Origin: Klenkia terrae
GTDB taxonomy: Bacteria > Actinomycetota > Actinomycetes > Mycobacteriales > Geodermatophilaceae
Reading direction: 5' to 3'
NCBI RefSeq assembly: GCF_900491935.1
Contig: NZ_UEXK01000004.1
Span: 2,536,562 to 2,600,561, forward strand
DNA length: 64,000 nt
A model generated the notes under the pieces. That model saw only the letters and a list, made by a program, of their open reading frames with translations, did not search any database and had not been told where the DNA came from. A program made the position numbers and the translations under genes. Of this stretch, positions 28,808 through 37,177 are shown one piece after another. Position 1 is the stretch's first letter; every line of letters starts with the position of its first letter.

Positions 28808-29785
28808 GTGCTGCAGACCACCGGGCAGGACCGGACCCGTCGCGGTCCCGGTCCTGCCCGGCAGGGGCGGCCCTCGGTCGTCGTCGGCCGGGCCCTCGTC
28901 CTCGCCGTGCTGCTCGCCCAGCTGCTGGACCCGGATCTGGTCACCCGGGCCGCCCCGGTGCTGGCGATGGCCGGGATCGTGCTCGGGGTCCCGCACGGCG
29001 CGGTGGACCACATGGTGCCGTTCTGGACCGGCGGGCAGCGGCCCACCGCGCGGGCCCTCGGCGGCGTGCTGGCCGGCTACCTGGCCGCGGCGGTCGCCGC
29101 CGCCGTGTCCCTCGTCGTGGCCCCCACCCCGACGGTCGCGGTCTTCCTCCTCGTCTCGGCCGTGCACTTCGGGCGCGCCGAGGCCGTCGTCTCGGCGGCG
29201 GACGCCGGTCGGCCGGTGCCCGGCCTGCTGCAGGACGTGCCGACGACGCTCGCGCACGGCCTGGCCGTCGTCGGCCTGCCGCTGGTGCTGTGGCCGGCGG
29301 GGTCCGCGCAGGTGCTCGGCCACCTCGCACCGGCCTGGGGCAGCCCGCTCCCGGTGCCCGCCCGGGTGGCCATCGCCCTGGTGCTCGCCGCGGCGGTGCT
29401 CGTCGCGGGCACCGGCGCGCGGCGGGGTGGCGGGCGGGCGGAGGCGGCCGAGCTGGCGGTGGTCGTCGTGCTGTTCGCCGTCGTCCCGCCGCTGGCGGCC
29501 TTCGGGGTGTGGTTCGCCGGCTGGCACGCCCTGCGGCACACCGCCCGTCTGCTGGACCTGCTGCGCGGCGGACGCTCGGCGCCCGGCACGGCACGGGCCG
29601 CGGGCCGGTTCGCCCGGCACGCCGCGGTGCCGACCCTGGCCAGCCTGGCCGCCGTGCTGGTGCTGGCCGGTCCGGCGTCCTCCCCGGCCGCCGTCGGCGC
29701 CGCGCTCGCCGTGGTGCTGGCGCTGACCTTCCCGCACGTGCGCACCGTGACCGCGCTGGACCGGTGGGCCGCCCGACGCGGCTGA
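28808..29785 (+). CDS. blh: Brp/Blh-type beta-carotene 15,15'-dioxygenase
   Basis: An integral membrane enzyme of 325 residues that cleaves beta-carotene into two retinal molecules, supplying the rhodopsin made by the gene just upstream. Iron-binding histidines are visible as His63 and His68 (GVPHGAVDH), His120 (AVHFGRAE), His240 and His244 (WHALRHTAR), with His309 near the end. At least seven hydrophobic spans alternate with these. GTG 28808 begins 3 bases after the rhodopsin stop, so both are read from one message. Carotenoid synthesis genes are not in the window. Confidence 0.93.
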   Translation: MLQTTGQDRTRRGPGPARQGRPSVVVGRALVLAVLLAQLLDPDLVTRAAPVLAMAGIVLGVPHGAVDHMVPFWTGGQRPTARALGGVLAGYLAAAVAAAVSLVVAPTPTVAVFLLVSAVHFGRAEAVVSAADAGRPVPGLLQDVPTTLAHGLAVVGLPLVLWPAGSAQVLGHLAPAWGSPLPVPARVAIALVLAAAVLVAGTGARRGGGRAEAAELAVVVVLFAVVPPLAAFGVWFAGWHALRHTARLLDLLRGGRSAPGTARAAGRFARHAAVPTLASLAAVLVLAGPASSPAAVGAALAVVLALTFPHVRTVTALDRWAARRG

Positions 29786-29787
29786 GG

Positions 29788-29816
29788 ACGGCCGGGTCGA
29801 CAGGTCGACCGGCCCG
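29788..29816 (+). terminator. Hairpin after blh
   Basis: Near-symmetric arms GGCCGGGTCGAC and GTCGACCGGCC, with one extra G, meet just after the blh stop. It probably ends the rhodopsin operon before the chemoreceptor gene. The rest of the gap to 29918 shows no clear motif. Confidence 0.6.
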
Positions 29817-29918
29817 GGGCGGTGGCCGCGCTCATCCTGGGTTGGGCTCACGAGCGCGGCGGGCGCTGCCGAAGCACACGGCGATCCGCCCGGCCCGAGC
29901 CCAGGAGAACCACCCGGC

Positions 29919-31535
29919 ATGGACGTCACCCCGTTGCCCACCCGCCGTCCCCTCGACCCCAGGTCCTGGGGGGTGCGCGCCCGCCTGCTGGCCGCCATCC
30001 TCGTCGTCGCGGCCGTCGCCGTGGGCGTGGCCGCCGCCGGCACCGCACGGATGGCCGCCCTCGACGACCGGGCGGGCGAGGTCTACGACGAGGGGCTGGT
30101 GCCGCTGGACGCCGTCCGGACGCTGCAGGCGCTGTGGTGGGAGCAGTCCACGGAGCTCGCCCGGGCCAACATCGTCACGCTGCCGCCGGCGAGCATCGCC
30201 GAGTCGCAGCAGCGGGCCCAGGAGCTGCACGGCGAGGTCGCCGACCAGGTCGAGCTGATCGCCGGCCTGCCGCTGGACGACACCGCGCGGTCGGCCATGG
30301 CCGACTTCACGACGGCCAACGACACCTACGACCAGGCGCTCGGCTCGCTCATCGCCGCGGCGGCCACCACCGACCAGTCCGGCGTCCCCGGCTTCCTGCG
30401 GACCATGAGCCAGCAGGAGGACGTCATGGCGCAGGCGCTCACCACCGCCACGGGGGCGGCGGAGCAGACCGCGTCCGCGGCCGAGGTCGAGGCCGCCGAC
30501 ACCTACCGCACCGGTCGTGACCTGGTCGTCGCGCTCGCCGTCGCCGGCCTGCTGCTGGCCGTCGGGCTGGCCCTGCTGGTCGCCCGCAGCGTCACCGGCC
30601 CGGTCCGCCGCATCCAGGAGACGCTGGAGAAGGTGGCCGCCGGCGACCTGCGGGTCCGGGTCGCCGCCACCGGCACCGACGAGCTCGGCCGGGTCTCCGC
30701 CGCGCTGGACCGCAGCCTGGACGCCATCACCGGCGTGCTCCGGGTGGCCTCGGCCTCCGCCCGGCACCTGGCCGAGTCCTCGGGCCGGCTGGCCGCGACC
30801 GCCGACGCGATGGGCGAGGACGCCCGCGTCGCCGCGCAGCAAGCCGCCACCGTGCTGGACGGCGCCACCGGGGTCACCGCCAGCGTGGACACCGTGGCCG
30901 CCGGCTCCACCCAGATGCGCGCGGCCATCAACGAGATCTCCAGCAACGCCCAGCAGGCCTCCCGGGTGGCCGGCCAGGCCGTCGGCGTCGCCGAGCAGAC
31001 CACCCAGATGGTCGGCAAGCTGGGGGAGTCCTCGGAGGAGATCGCCTCGGTGGTCAAGATGATCACCGCGATCGCCGAGCAGACCAACCTGCTGGCGCTC
31101 AACGCCACCATCGAGGCGGCCCGGGCCGGGGAGGCCGGCAAGGGCTTCGCCGTGGTGGCCAGCGAGGTCAAGGAGCTCGCGCAGGAGACCGCCCGGGCGA
31201 CCGAGACCATCGCCCGGCGGGTGGAGTCGATCCGCAGCGACACCGCCGGCGCGGTCGAGGCCATCGGCGCGATCAGCACGGTGATCGGCGAGATCAACGA
31301 CTTCCAGGCCACCATCGCCGCGGCCGTCGAGGAGCAGACCGCCACCACCGACGAGATGAGCCGCAGCGTCTCCGAGGCCGCCGGCGGTTCGCGGCACATC
31401 TCCACCGCCATCGCGGGGCTGGCCGAGGGCACCCGGACCAGCACGGCCCGGGTCGCCGCGGCGCAGACCGCCAGCGCCGACCTGGCCCGGATGGGGTCCG
31501 AGCTGGAGACCGCGCTGGCCGCCTTCACCGTCTGA
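29919..31535 (+). CDS. Methyl-accepting chemotaxis protein
   Basis: A 538-residue transmembrane chemoreceptor. A first membrane helix (about 22-44) is followed by a four-helix-bundle periplasmic-type sensor domain, a second helix (about 202-222, [20 protein letters not shown]), a HAMP domain (about 223-275) and the cytoplasmic signalling coiled coil. The highly conserved tip that contacts CheA and CheW is present ([20 protein letters not shown]). The ligand is unknown, and no che genes are in the window. It follows the rhodopsin operon but a terminator-like hairpin separates them. Confidence 0.94.
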   Translation: MDVTPLPTRRPLDPRSWGVRARLLAAILVVAAVAVGVAAAGTARMAALDDRAGEVYDEGLVPLDAVRTLQALWWEQSTELARANIVTLPPASIAESQQRAQELHGEVADQVELIAGLPLDDTARSAMADFTTANDTYDQALGSLIAAAATTDQSGVPGFLRTMSQQEDVMAQALTTATGAAEQTASAAEVEAADTYRTGRDLVVALAVAGLLLAVGLALLVARSVTGPVRRIQETLEKVAAGDLRVRVAATGTDELGRVSAALDRSLDAITGVLRVASASARHLAESSGRLAATADAMGEDARVAAQQAATVLDGATGVTASVDTVAAGSTQMRAAINEISSNAQQASRVAGQAVGVAEQTTQMVGKLGESSEEIASVVKMITAIAEQTNLLALNATIEAARAGEAGKGFAVVASEVKELAQETARATETIARRVESIRSDTAGAVEAIGAISTVIGEINDFQATIAAAVEEQTATTDEMSRSVSEAAGGSRHISTAIAGLAEGTRTSTARVAAAQTASADLARMGSELETALAAFTV

Positions 31536-31576
31536 GACCGGCGGCCCGCCGTCCGTCCGGGCGGCGGGCCCGGGAC

Positions 31577-32119
31577 TCAGAGGTACTGGCCGCCGCCGGG
31601 CTGCTGCTGGGGCATGCCGGGCTGCCCGCCGCCGGGCAGGGCCTTGCGGCGCATCTCCTCGAGCTGGGCCCGCGCGGCCATCTGCTGGGCGAACAGCGCG
31701 GTCTGGATGCCGTGGAAGACGCCTTCGAGCCAGCCGACCAGCTGGGCCTGCGCGATCCGCAGCTCGGCGTCGCTGGGGGTCTCGTCGACGGTGAACGGGA
31801 GCGTGATCCGCTCCAGCTCCTCGCGCAGCTCGACCGACAGGCCCTCCTCCAGCTCGCGGATGGAGGCGGCGTGGATGTCGCGCAGCCGGTTGCGGCTGGC
31901 CTCGTCCAGCGGTGCGGCGCGGACCTCCTCCAGCAGCTGCTTGATCATCGTGCCGATCCGCATCACCTTGGCGGGCTGCTGGACCAGGTCGCCCAGGTCC
32001 TCGCCCCCCATCCCGCCGGCCTCGCCGGCGGGCATCGACGCCACGGGCTGACCGTCGGGCCCGACGACGACCACCTGCCGGCCGGGGGTGTGCTCGCCGT
32101 TGCCTCCGGGTGCTGTCAT
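31577..32119 (-). CDS. bpa: Bacterial proteasome activator Bpa/PafE
   Basis: An ATP-independent ring-forming activator that docks on the 20S proteasome and opens its gate, known from Mycobacterium tuberculosis Rv3780. The core is strikingly conserved (QPAKVMRIGTMIKQLLEEV, ELRIAQAQLVGWLEGVFHG, ALFAQQMAARAQLEEMR). The C-terminus is GQYL, the motif that inserts into the proteasome pockets. The N-terminal 40 residues are variable. I took ATG 32119 because AGGA lies 8 bases upstream; ATG 32128 would add three residues. It implies the host has a proteasome, in keeping with an actinobacterium. Confidence 0.95.
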   Translation of the reverse strand: MTAPGGNGEHTPGRQVVVVGPDGQPVASMPAGEAGGMGGEDLGDLVQQPAKVMRIGTMIKQLLEEVRAAPLDEASRNRLRDIHAASIRELEEGLSVELREELERITLPFTVDETPSDAELRIAQAQLVGWLEGVFHGIQTALFAQQMAARAQLEEMRRKALPGGGQPGMPQQQPGGGQYL

Positions 32120-32205
32120 GGCCTCCATCCTGCCCGGGAGCCCGTCGTCCGGCTCCGCGACCTCGTCCGTGACGGAGCGGCCCCTCACCGTCACCGACCG
32201 CGGTT

Positions 32206-32211
32206 TAGGGT
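32206..32211 (+). promoter_or_regulatory. -10 box (TAGGGT) of a leaderless transcript
   Basis: TAGGGT lies 7 bases before ATG 32219 with no ribosome site between, the expected geometry for a leaderless mRNA. Confidence 0.55.
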
Positions 32212-32218
32212 CTGAGGC

Positions 32219-33436
32219 ATGGGACCGGGGGGCGCGCTGCTGGACGTCGCCCGCGTCCGGGGTCTGTTCCCCGGGTTGTCCGACGGGTTCGTGCACGCCG
32301 ACGGCCCGGCCGGCTCGCTGGTGCCGGAGAGCGTGCTGCGCGCGGTGTCCCAGGCGATGCGCGTGCCGATCGCCAACCGGGGAGGCGTCTTCCCCTCCTC
32401 CGCCCGCGCCGAGCAGCTGGTCGCCGGCGCCCGCTCGGCGGTCGCGGACCTGGTCGGCGGCACCCCGAAGGGCGTCGTCCTCGGGCCCAACATGACCACG
32501 CTGACCTACTCGATGGCCCGCACGCTGGCCAAGACCTGGCGGCCCGGCGACGAGATCGTGGTCAGCCGCCTGGACCACGACGCGAACATCCGGCCCTGGG
32601 TGCAGCTGGCCGAGGAGGCCGGGCTGCTGGTCAAGTGGGCCGAGGTGGACATCGAGTCCGGCGAGCTGCCCGAGTGGCAGTACGACGAGCTGCTCACCGA
32701 CCGCACCCGGCTGGTCGCGGTGACGATGGCCAGCAACGCGATCGGGACCCGGCCCGACGTCCGGGCGATCGCCGACCGCGCGCACGCCGTCGGCGCCCTG
32801 GTCTACGTGGACGGCGTGCACGCCGCCCCGCACGGCCTGATCGACTTCACCGCGACCGGCGCGGACTTCCTGGCCCTCTCGGCCTACAAGTGGTGCGGCC
32901 CGCACGTGGGCGCCCTGGTGGCCGACCCCGCCCTGCTGGAGACGCTCGCCCCGGACAAGTTGGTGCCGGCGTCGGACCGGGTGCCCGACCGCTTCGAGAC
33001 CGGGACGGCGACCTTCGAGCTCTACGCCGGGGTGGCGGCCGCGGTGGACCACCTCGCCGCGCTGGCCCCCGACGCCACGGGCACCCGCCGGGAGCGGCTG
33101 CAGACCTCCATGTCCGCCGTCGTCCGGTACGAGGGCCTGCTGTTCGACCGGTTGGACCGGGCGCTGCGGTCGATGCGGCACGTGCAGGTGCTGGGCTCAC
33201 CGCTCTACCGCACGCCGACCCTGTCGTTCACGGTGTCGCGGATGACGCCGCGGGCGGTGGCCCGGGAGCTGTCCCGCCGGACCATCTGCGCCTGGGACGG
33301 CGACTACTACGCCCGCGAGCTCTTCGACGCCCTCGGGGTCAACGAGCAGGGCGGCGCGGTGCGGCTGGGCATCCTGCACTACAACACGATGGAGGAGGTC
33401 GACCACATGGTGGAGTCGATCGCCGCCCTGGCCTGA
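32219..33436 (+). CDS. Cysteine desulfurase-like class V aminotransferase
   Basis: A PLP-dependent fold-type I enzyme of 405 residues belonging to the cysteine desulfurase-like subfamily distinct from IscS and SufS. The Schiff-base lysine is in LSAYKWCGPHVG, and PLP-binding residues are seen in RLDHDANIRPW and VDGVHAAPHG. The reaction is not established for this subfamily. ATG 32219 follows a -10 box by 7 bases. A hairpin separates it from the convergent quinone oxidoreductase gene. Confidence 0.87.
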   Translation: MGPGGALLDVARVRGLFPGLSDGFVHADGPAGSLVPESVLRAVSQAMRVPIANRGGVFPSSARAEQLVAGARSAVADLVGGTPKGVVLGPNMTTLTYSMARTLAKTWRPGDEIVVSRLDHDANIRPWVQLAEEAGLLVKWAEVDIESGELPEWQYDELLTDRTRLVAVTMASNAIGTRPDVRAIADRAHAVGALVYVDGVHAAPHGLIDFTATGADFLALSAYKWCGPHVGALVADPALLETLAPDKLVPASDRVPDRFETGTATFELYAGVAAAVDHLAALAPDATGTRRERLQTSMSAVVRYEGLLFDRLDRALRSMRHVQVLGSPLYRTPTLSFTVSRMTPRAVARELSRRTICAWDGDYYARELFDALGVNEQGGAVRLGILHYNTMEEVDHMVESIAALA

Positions 33437-33437
33437 G

Positions 33438-33477
33438 CGGAGTCGCAGCGCATCGTTTCCCGAGCGCTCCGACTCCG
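33438..33477. terminator. Bidirectional terminator hairpin
   Basis: Fourteen-base arms (33438-33451 and 33464-33477) with one mismatch enclose a 12-base loop. The hairpin exactly fills the gap between two convergent genes. Confidence 0.75.
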
Positions 33478-34458
33478 TCAGTCGTTGACCAGCAGGACCT
33501 TGCCGGTGTGCGAGGACTCCTCCAGGATCCGGTGGCCGTCGCCGGCCCGGGCCATCGGCAGTCGGGTGTGCACGACCGGACGCACCCGGCCGGACTCGAC
33601 GTCGGGCCACACGTGCTCCCGGACGGCGGCCACGATCGTCGCCTTGCCGTTCGGGCCCTCGACCGGCCGGCCGCGCAGGCCCATGGCGTGCACGCTGCCG
33701 CGCTTGGCCAGCAGCGCCCCGATGTCCATCTCACCCTTCCGGCCGCCCTGCATGCCGATGATGGTGATCCGGCCGTCGGGGGCGAGGGCGTCGACGTTGC
33801 GGGCCAGGTAGGCCGCGCCCATGTTGTCCAGGACGACGTCGGCGCCGCCGGCGGCCTTGACCACCTCGACGAAGTCCTCGTCCCGGTAGTTGACCAGGAT
33901 CTCGGCGCCCAGCTCGCGGCAGAACGCCAGCTTCTCGGCGCTGCCGGCCGTGGTGGCCACCCGGGCGCCGGCGCGCACGGCGAGCTGGATGGCCATCGTG
34001 CCGATCCCGCTGCCGCCGCCGTGCACCAGCAGCAGCTCCCCGCGGGCCAGGCCGGCCCGCATGAACACGTTGGACCAGACGGTGCAGACCACCTCGGGCA
34101 GGGCGGCGGCCGAGGCCAGCTCCACGCCGGAGGGCCGGGGGAGCAGCTGCGCCGCCGGGACGGCCACCTTCTCGGCGTAGCCACCGCCGGCCAGCAGGGC
34201 GCAGACCTCGTCGCCGACCTGCCAGCCCACGACGCCCGGACCGACCTCGGCGACGATGCCGCTGCACTCCAGGCCCATGACCTGGCTGGCGCCCGGGGGC
34301 ACCGGGTAGTTGCCCTCGCGCTGCAGCAGGTCGGCCCGGTTGATCGCGCTGGCGACGACGTCGAGGACCACCTCGCCGGGACCGGCGGTGGGGTCGGGCA
34401 GCTCGGTCCAGACCATCTTCTCGGGGCCGCCGGGGGAGTCCATCGTGATCGCGCGCAT
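33478..34458 (-). CDS. NAD(P)H:quinone oxidoreductase, PIG3 family
   Basis: A 326-residue zinc-free medium-chain dehydrogenase/reductase that reduces quinones with NADPH. It has the GroES-like start (INRADLLQREGNYPVPPGAS), the NADPH-binding glycine loop VHGGGSGIGTMAIQLA, and NYRDEDFVEVV typical of the PIG3 subgroup. The zinc-binding cysteines of alcohol dehydrogenases are missing, as expected. ATG 34458 is 61 bases from the divergent photolyase-family gene. Confidence 0.9.
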   Translation of the reverse strand: MRAITMDSPGGPEKMVWTELPDPTAGPGEVVLDVVASAINRADLLQREGNYPVPPGASQVMGLECSGIVAEVGPGVVGWQVGDEVCALLAGGGYAEKVAVPAAQLLPRPSGVELASAAALPEVVCTVWSNVFMRAGLARGELLLVHGGGSGIGTMAIQLAVRAGARVATTAGSAEKLAFCRELGAEILVNYRDEDFVEVVKAAGGADVVLDNMGAAYLARNVDALAPDGRITIIGMQGGRKGEMDIGALLAKRGSVHAMGLRGRPVEGPNGKATIVAAVREHVWPDVESGRVRPVVHTRLPMARAGDGHRILEESSHTGKVLLVND

Positions 34459-34519
34459 GAGGGCGACCGTAGGCCGCACCCACCCGGCGCGCTGCACCGG
34501 GAACCCGCAGGGTGGGACG

Positions 34520-35740
34520 GTGAGCCAGCTGCCCGTCCCCGCCGTCGCCGACGTCCCCCGGTGGGTGGCGCAGCACCTGGGCCACCTGCACCGCGACGAC
34601 GCCGTCGCGCCCTCCGGCCGGTTCCGCGGCGGGCAGGCCGCCGCGGACACCGCACTCGCCACCCTGGACGTCACCGGCTACGCCGGCCGCCGCAACGAGG
34701 TGCTGCCGGAGTCCCGGCGCGGTGCCTCGGCGATGAGCCCGTACATCCGGCACGGCCTGCTGTCGCTGCCGGAGGTGTGGGACGCCGTCGCCGACGCCCC
34801 GACCCGGGACCGCAGCAAGTACCGCGACGAGCTGCTGTGGCAGGAGTACTCGCGGCACCTCTACGCCCGGCTGGGCACCCGCACCCGGACGGCGCTGCGG
34901 GCCGAGCCGGCGCGGGCCCGGGTGCGCTGGCAGGAGCCGTGGCCGCGCGAGATGGCCTGCCTGGACACCGTGCTGGGCGAGCTGGACGCCGACGGCTGGC
35001 TGGTCAACCAGACCCGGATGTGGGTGTCCTCGCAGTGGACGGTGCGCGCCGGGCACGACTGGGCCGCCGGCGAGGACGAGCTGTACGCCCGGCTGCTGGA
35101 CGGCTCCCGCGCGGCCAACCGGGTCGGCTGGCAGTGGACGGTCGGCGCCGGGAACGGGAAGGCCTACGGGTTCTCCCGCTGGCAGGTCCGCAAGCGCGCG
35201 CCGGGGCTGTGCGAGCGGTGCCCGCTGGCGTCGGACTGCCCGATCGAGGCCTGGCCCGACGACCAGCCGACCCGCTGGCTGGAGCGCGAGCCGCTGATGA
35301 CCGCCGACCCCTCGCCGGAGGTCACCGGAGGTCCCGCCGACGTGGCGACGACGGGGGAGCCGGACGCCGTCTGGCTGACCGCGGAGTCCCTGGGGACGGC
35401 GGACCCGGCGCTGGCCGCGCACCCGGACCTGCCGGTGGTCTTCGTCTTCGACGAGCCGCTGCTGGCCCGGCTCCGGTTGGCCTCCAAGCGGCTGGTCTTC
35501 CTCACCGAGACCCTGGCCGAGCTCGCGGAGGACCGGGAGGTGCAGCTGCACCTGGGCGAGCCCGTGGCCGAGCTGGCGGGCCGGTCGGTGGCGGTGACCC
35601 ACGCGCCGGTGCCCGGGTTCCGGCGCCGGGCCGCGGAGGTGGACCCGGTCGAGGTGCACCCCTGGCCGTGGCTGCACCGGCCGCACGCCGGGCCGGTGAG
35701 CTCCTTCAGCGCCTGGCGCAAGGGTCTGCCGAAGCGCTAG
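34520..35740 (+). CDS. Photolyase/cryptochrome-family protein with reversed domain order
   Basis: A 406-residue flavoprotein. Residues 30-250 match the FAD-binding half of photolyases: GASAMSPYIRHGLLS (68-82), ELLWQEYSRHLY (104-115), NQTRMW (163-168), DGSRAANRVGWQW (194-206). The antenna-type Rossmann domain, normally N-terminal, comes last: VWLTAESLGTADPALAA (284-300) aligns with the usual VWFRRDLRLHDNPALAA, then VVFVFDEPLL and RLVFLTETLAEL. This is a circular permutation. Cys146, Cys231, Cys234 and Cys240 resemble the Cys set of iron-sulphur bacterial photolyases. It could repair UV lesions or sense blue light. GTG 34520 is preceded by GGTGGGA. Confidence 0.85.
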   Translation: MSQLPVPAVADVPRWVAQHLGHLHRDDAVAPSGRFRGGQAAADTALATLDVTGYAGRRNEVLPESRRGASAMSPYIRHGLLSLPEVWDAVADAPTRDRSKYRDELLWQEYSRHLYARLGTRTRTALRAEPARARVRWQEPWPREMACLDTVLGELDADGWLVNQTRMWVSSQWTVRAGHDWAAGEDELYARLLDGSRAANRVGWQWTVGAGNGKAYGFSRWQVRKRAPGLCERCPLASDCPIEAWPDDQPTRWLEREPLMTADPSPEVTGGPADVATTGEPDAVWLTAESLGTADPALAAHPDLPVVFVFDEPLLARLRLASKRLVFLTETLAELAEDREVQLHLGEPVAELAGRSVAVTHAPVPGFRRRAAEVDPVEVHPWPWLHRPHAGPVSSFSAWRKGLPKR

Positions 35741-35766
35741 CATTGCCAGCACGCATGGGAGGCGAT

Positions 35767-36018
35767 GTGGCAGCACTCAGCATCAGGGACCTGGACGACG
35801 CCGTGAAGGCTCGCCTGCAGGTGCGGGCGGCCGGGCACGGACGCTCCATGGAGGCGGAGGTCCGAGAGATCCTGACCGCCGCGGTGACCGAACCGCAGGA
35901 GGACGTCGGCCTGGCCCGTGCCCTGCTGGACCGGTTCGGCAGTGCCGGGGGTGCCGACCTGGACCTGCCCGCCCGGAGCGAGCTCCCCCGGGCGGCCGCC
36001 GTCGACCTCGGGTCGTGA
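35767..36018 (+). CDS. FitA/VapB-like antitoxin
   Basis: An 83-residue ribbon-helix-helix protein, the antitoxin and probable autorepressor of a type II toxin-antitoxin pair. The start ALSIRDLDDAVKARLQVRA and GRSMEAEVREIL are typical of the FitA group. I chose GTG 35767 because GGGAGG lies 4 bases upstream; ATG 35755 would add four residues. The acidic, Leu-rich C-terminus (about 55-83) should wrap the toxin. Its stop overlaps the toxin start as GTGA. Confidence 0.87.
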   Translation: MAALSIRDLDDAVKARLQVRAAGHGRSMEAEVREILTAAVTEPQEDVGLARALLDRFGSAGGADLDLPARSELPRAAAVDLGS

Positions 36019-36431
36019 TCGTCCTCGACACGAACGTGCTGTCCGAGCTGATGCGGCCGACCCCGGCTGCGGAGGTCGTCGCCTGGGTGGGTGGAGTTCC
36101 CGGTCCCGAGATCCGGACGACGGCCATCTCCGTGGCCGAGATCCGCTACGGACTGGCCCGACTCCCCGGCGGCGCCCGACGACGGGCCCTGGAGGCGGTG
36201 GCAGACGAGGTCTTCGACCTGTTCCGCGCCGAGGTGCTCCCCTTCGACGAGCCGGCGGCCGTGGGCTACGCCCGGATCGTGTCGGCGCGGGACGCGGCCG
36301 GGTTGCCGATCAGCGGATTCGACGCGCAGATCGCGGCGATCTGCGCGTCCCGGGGTGGGGTGCTGGCGACCCGGAACACCCGCGACTTCACCGGTACCGG
36401 CATCGATCTCGTCGATCCCTGGGCGGGGTGA
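36015..36431 (+). CDS. FitB/VapC-like PIN-domain toxin
   Basis: A 138-residue PIN-domain ribonuclease. The metal-binding acidic residues are visible in MIVLDTNVLSELM (Asp5), AISVAEIRYGLARL (Glu), FDAQIAAIC (Asp) and TRNTRDFTG (Asp). It would cleave RNA when freed from the antitoxin encoded just before it. GTG 36015 overlaps the antitoxin stop, ensuring coupled synthesis. The pair is followed by a perfect palindrome. Confidence 0.93.
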   Translation: MIVLDTNVLSELMRPTPAAEVVAWVGGVPGPEIRTTAISVAEIRYGLARLPGGARRRALEAVADEVFDLFRAEVLPFDEPAAVGYARIVSARDAAGLPISGFDAQIAAICASRGGVLATRNTRDFTGTGIDLVDPWAG

Positions 36432-36443
36432 ACCGCGGTCCGG

Positions 36444-36477
36444 TGGGGTGCGCCGCGGTCGACCGCGGCGCACCCCA
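36444..36477. terminator. Perfect 34-bp palindrome, bidirectional terminator
   Basis: The 17-base arms are exactly complementary, centred on GTCGAC (36458-36463). It lies between the convergent PIN toxin and DUF4177 genes. Confidence 0.8.
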
Positions 36478-36489
36478 TCCGGGAGCGGG

Positions 36490-36702
36490 TCAGCCGACCG
36501 GGCGCTCGAAGGTGACCAGCACGCCCTCGGTGCTGCCCGGCCCGATCCGGCCCTTGATGTCGGCGGTGGTGACGGACTTCAGCTGCCAGCCGTCGCCGGC
36601 GGCCTCGTTGAGGACCTTCTCGAGCTCGTCGCCGCTCATCTTGCCGCCGATCATGCCCTCGCGGAGCTCGACGACCTTGTACTCGAACCGCTGCTTCGCC
36701 AT
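36490..36702 (-). CDS. DUF4177 small protein
   Basis: A 70-residue protein matching DUF4177, with the start FEYKVVELREG and the core LEKVLNEAAGDGWQLKSVTT. Function is unknown. ATG 36702 gives the family length. It stands alone between a palindromic terminator and a DUF4180 gene. Confidence 0.8.
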   Translation of the reverse strand: MAKQRFEYKVVELREGMIGGKMSGDELEKVLNEAAGDGWQLKSVTTADIKGRIGPGSTEGVLVTFERPVG

Positions 36703-36772
36703 GCCGCTCCGTCCTCGTGGCCCGGTGCCCGGGGCGCCGCGGACAGCATGCCCCGGGCGGGGTTGGACTGGG

Positions 36773-37177
36773 TCAGCCCGCCGACGCCGGACCCAGCCGC
36801 CGGTCCAGCTCCGCCTCGTCGGCGACGAAGGCCAGGTCGCGCCCGCGGTCGGCCTCCCGCACCCAGTCCGCCACCGGCCCGGACGTCGGCCCGAGCGCGG
36901 CCGGGTCGCCCAGCACCACCAGCCGCACGCCGTACTGCACGAACTTCTGGGTGACCGCCCCGGCGACCCCGCTGCGCAGCACGAAGAAGTCGCCCGGCAG
37001 CCGCTCGACGGGGACCACGACCACCCGGGCGTCGGGCCCGTAGGCCTCGCCGACCACGTCGACGGCGGCCTGCTCGCCGTCCAGGGGTGGGCCGTCGGCC
37101 GGCAGCCGCAGGCAGGCCACGCCGCCCCGCACCTCGACCACCGGGTCGGGGTGCGGGGCGGCGGCCTCGCCGGTCAC
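36773..37177 (-). CDS. DUF4180 protein
   Basis: A 134-residue protein with the DUF4180 signature, FFVLRSGVAGAVTQKFVQYG followed by RLVVLGD and a C-terminal acidic segment (FVADEAELDRRL). Function is unknown. GTG 37177 overlaps the stop of the acyl-CoA ligase gene as GTGA, so the two are probably co-translated. Position in an operon with a ligase may be incidental. Confidence 0.78.
   Translation of the reverse strand: MTGEAAAPHPDPVVEVRGGVACLRLPADGPPLDGEQAAVDVVGEAYGPDARVVVVPVERLPGDFFVLRSGVAGAVTQKFVQYGVRLVVLGDPAALGPTSGPVADWVREADRGRDLAFVADEAELDRRLGPASAG

Noticed and set aside
27902-31535. Rhodopsin plus chemoreceptor as a sensory rhodopsin system
   Set aside because: The rhodopsin has the DTE proton-pump motif, the receptor has its own periplasmic-type sensor, and a hairpin lies between them. 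Kept only as a low-interest adjacency.
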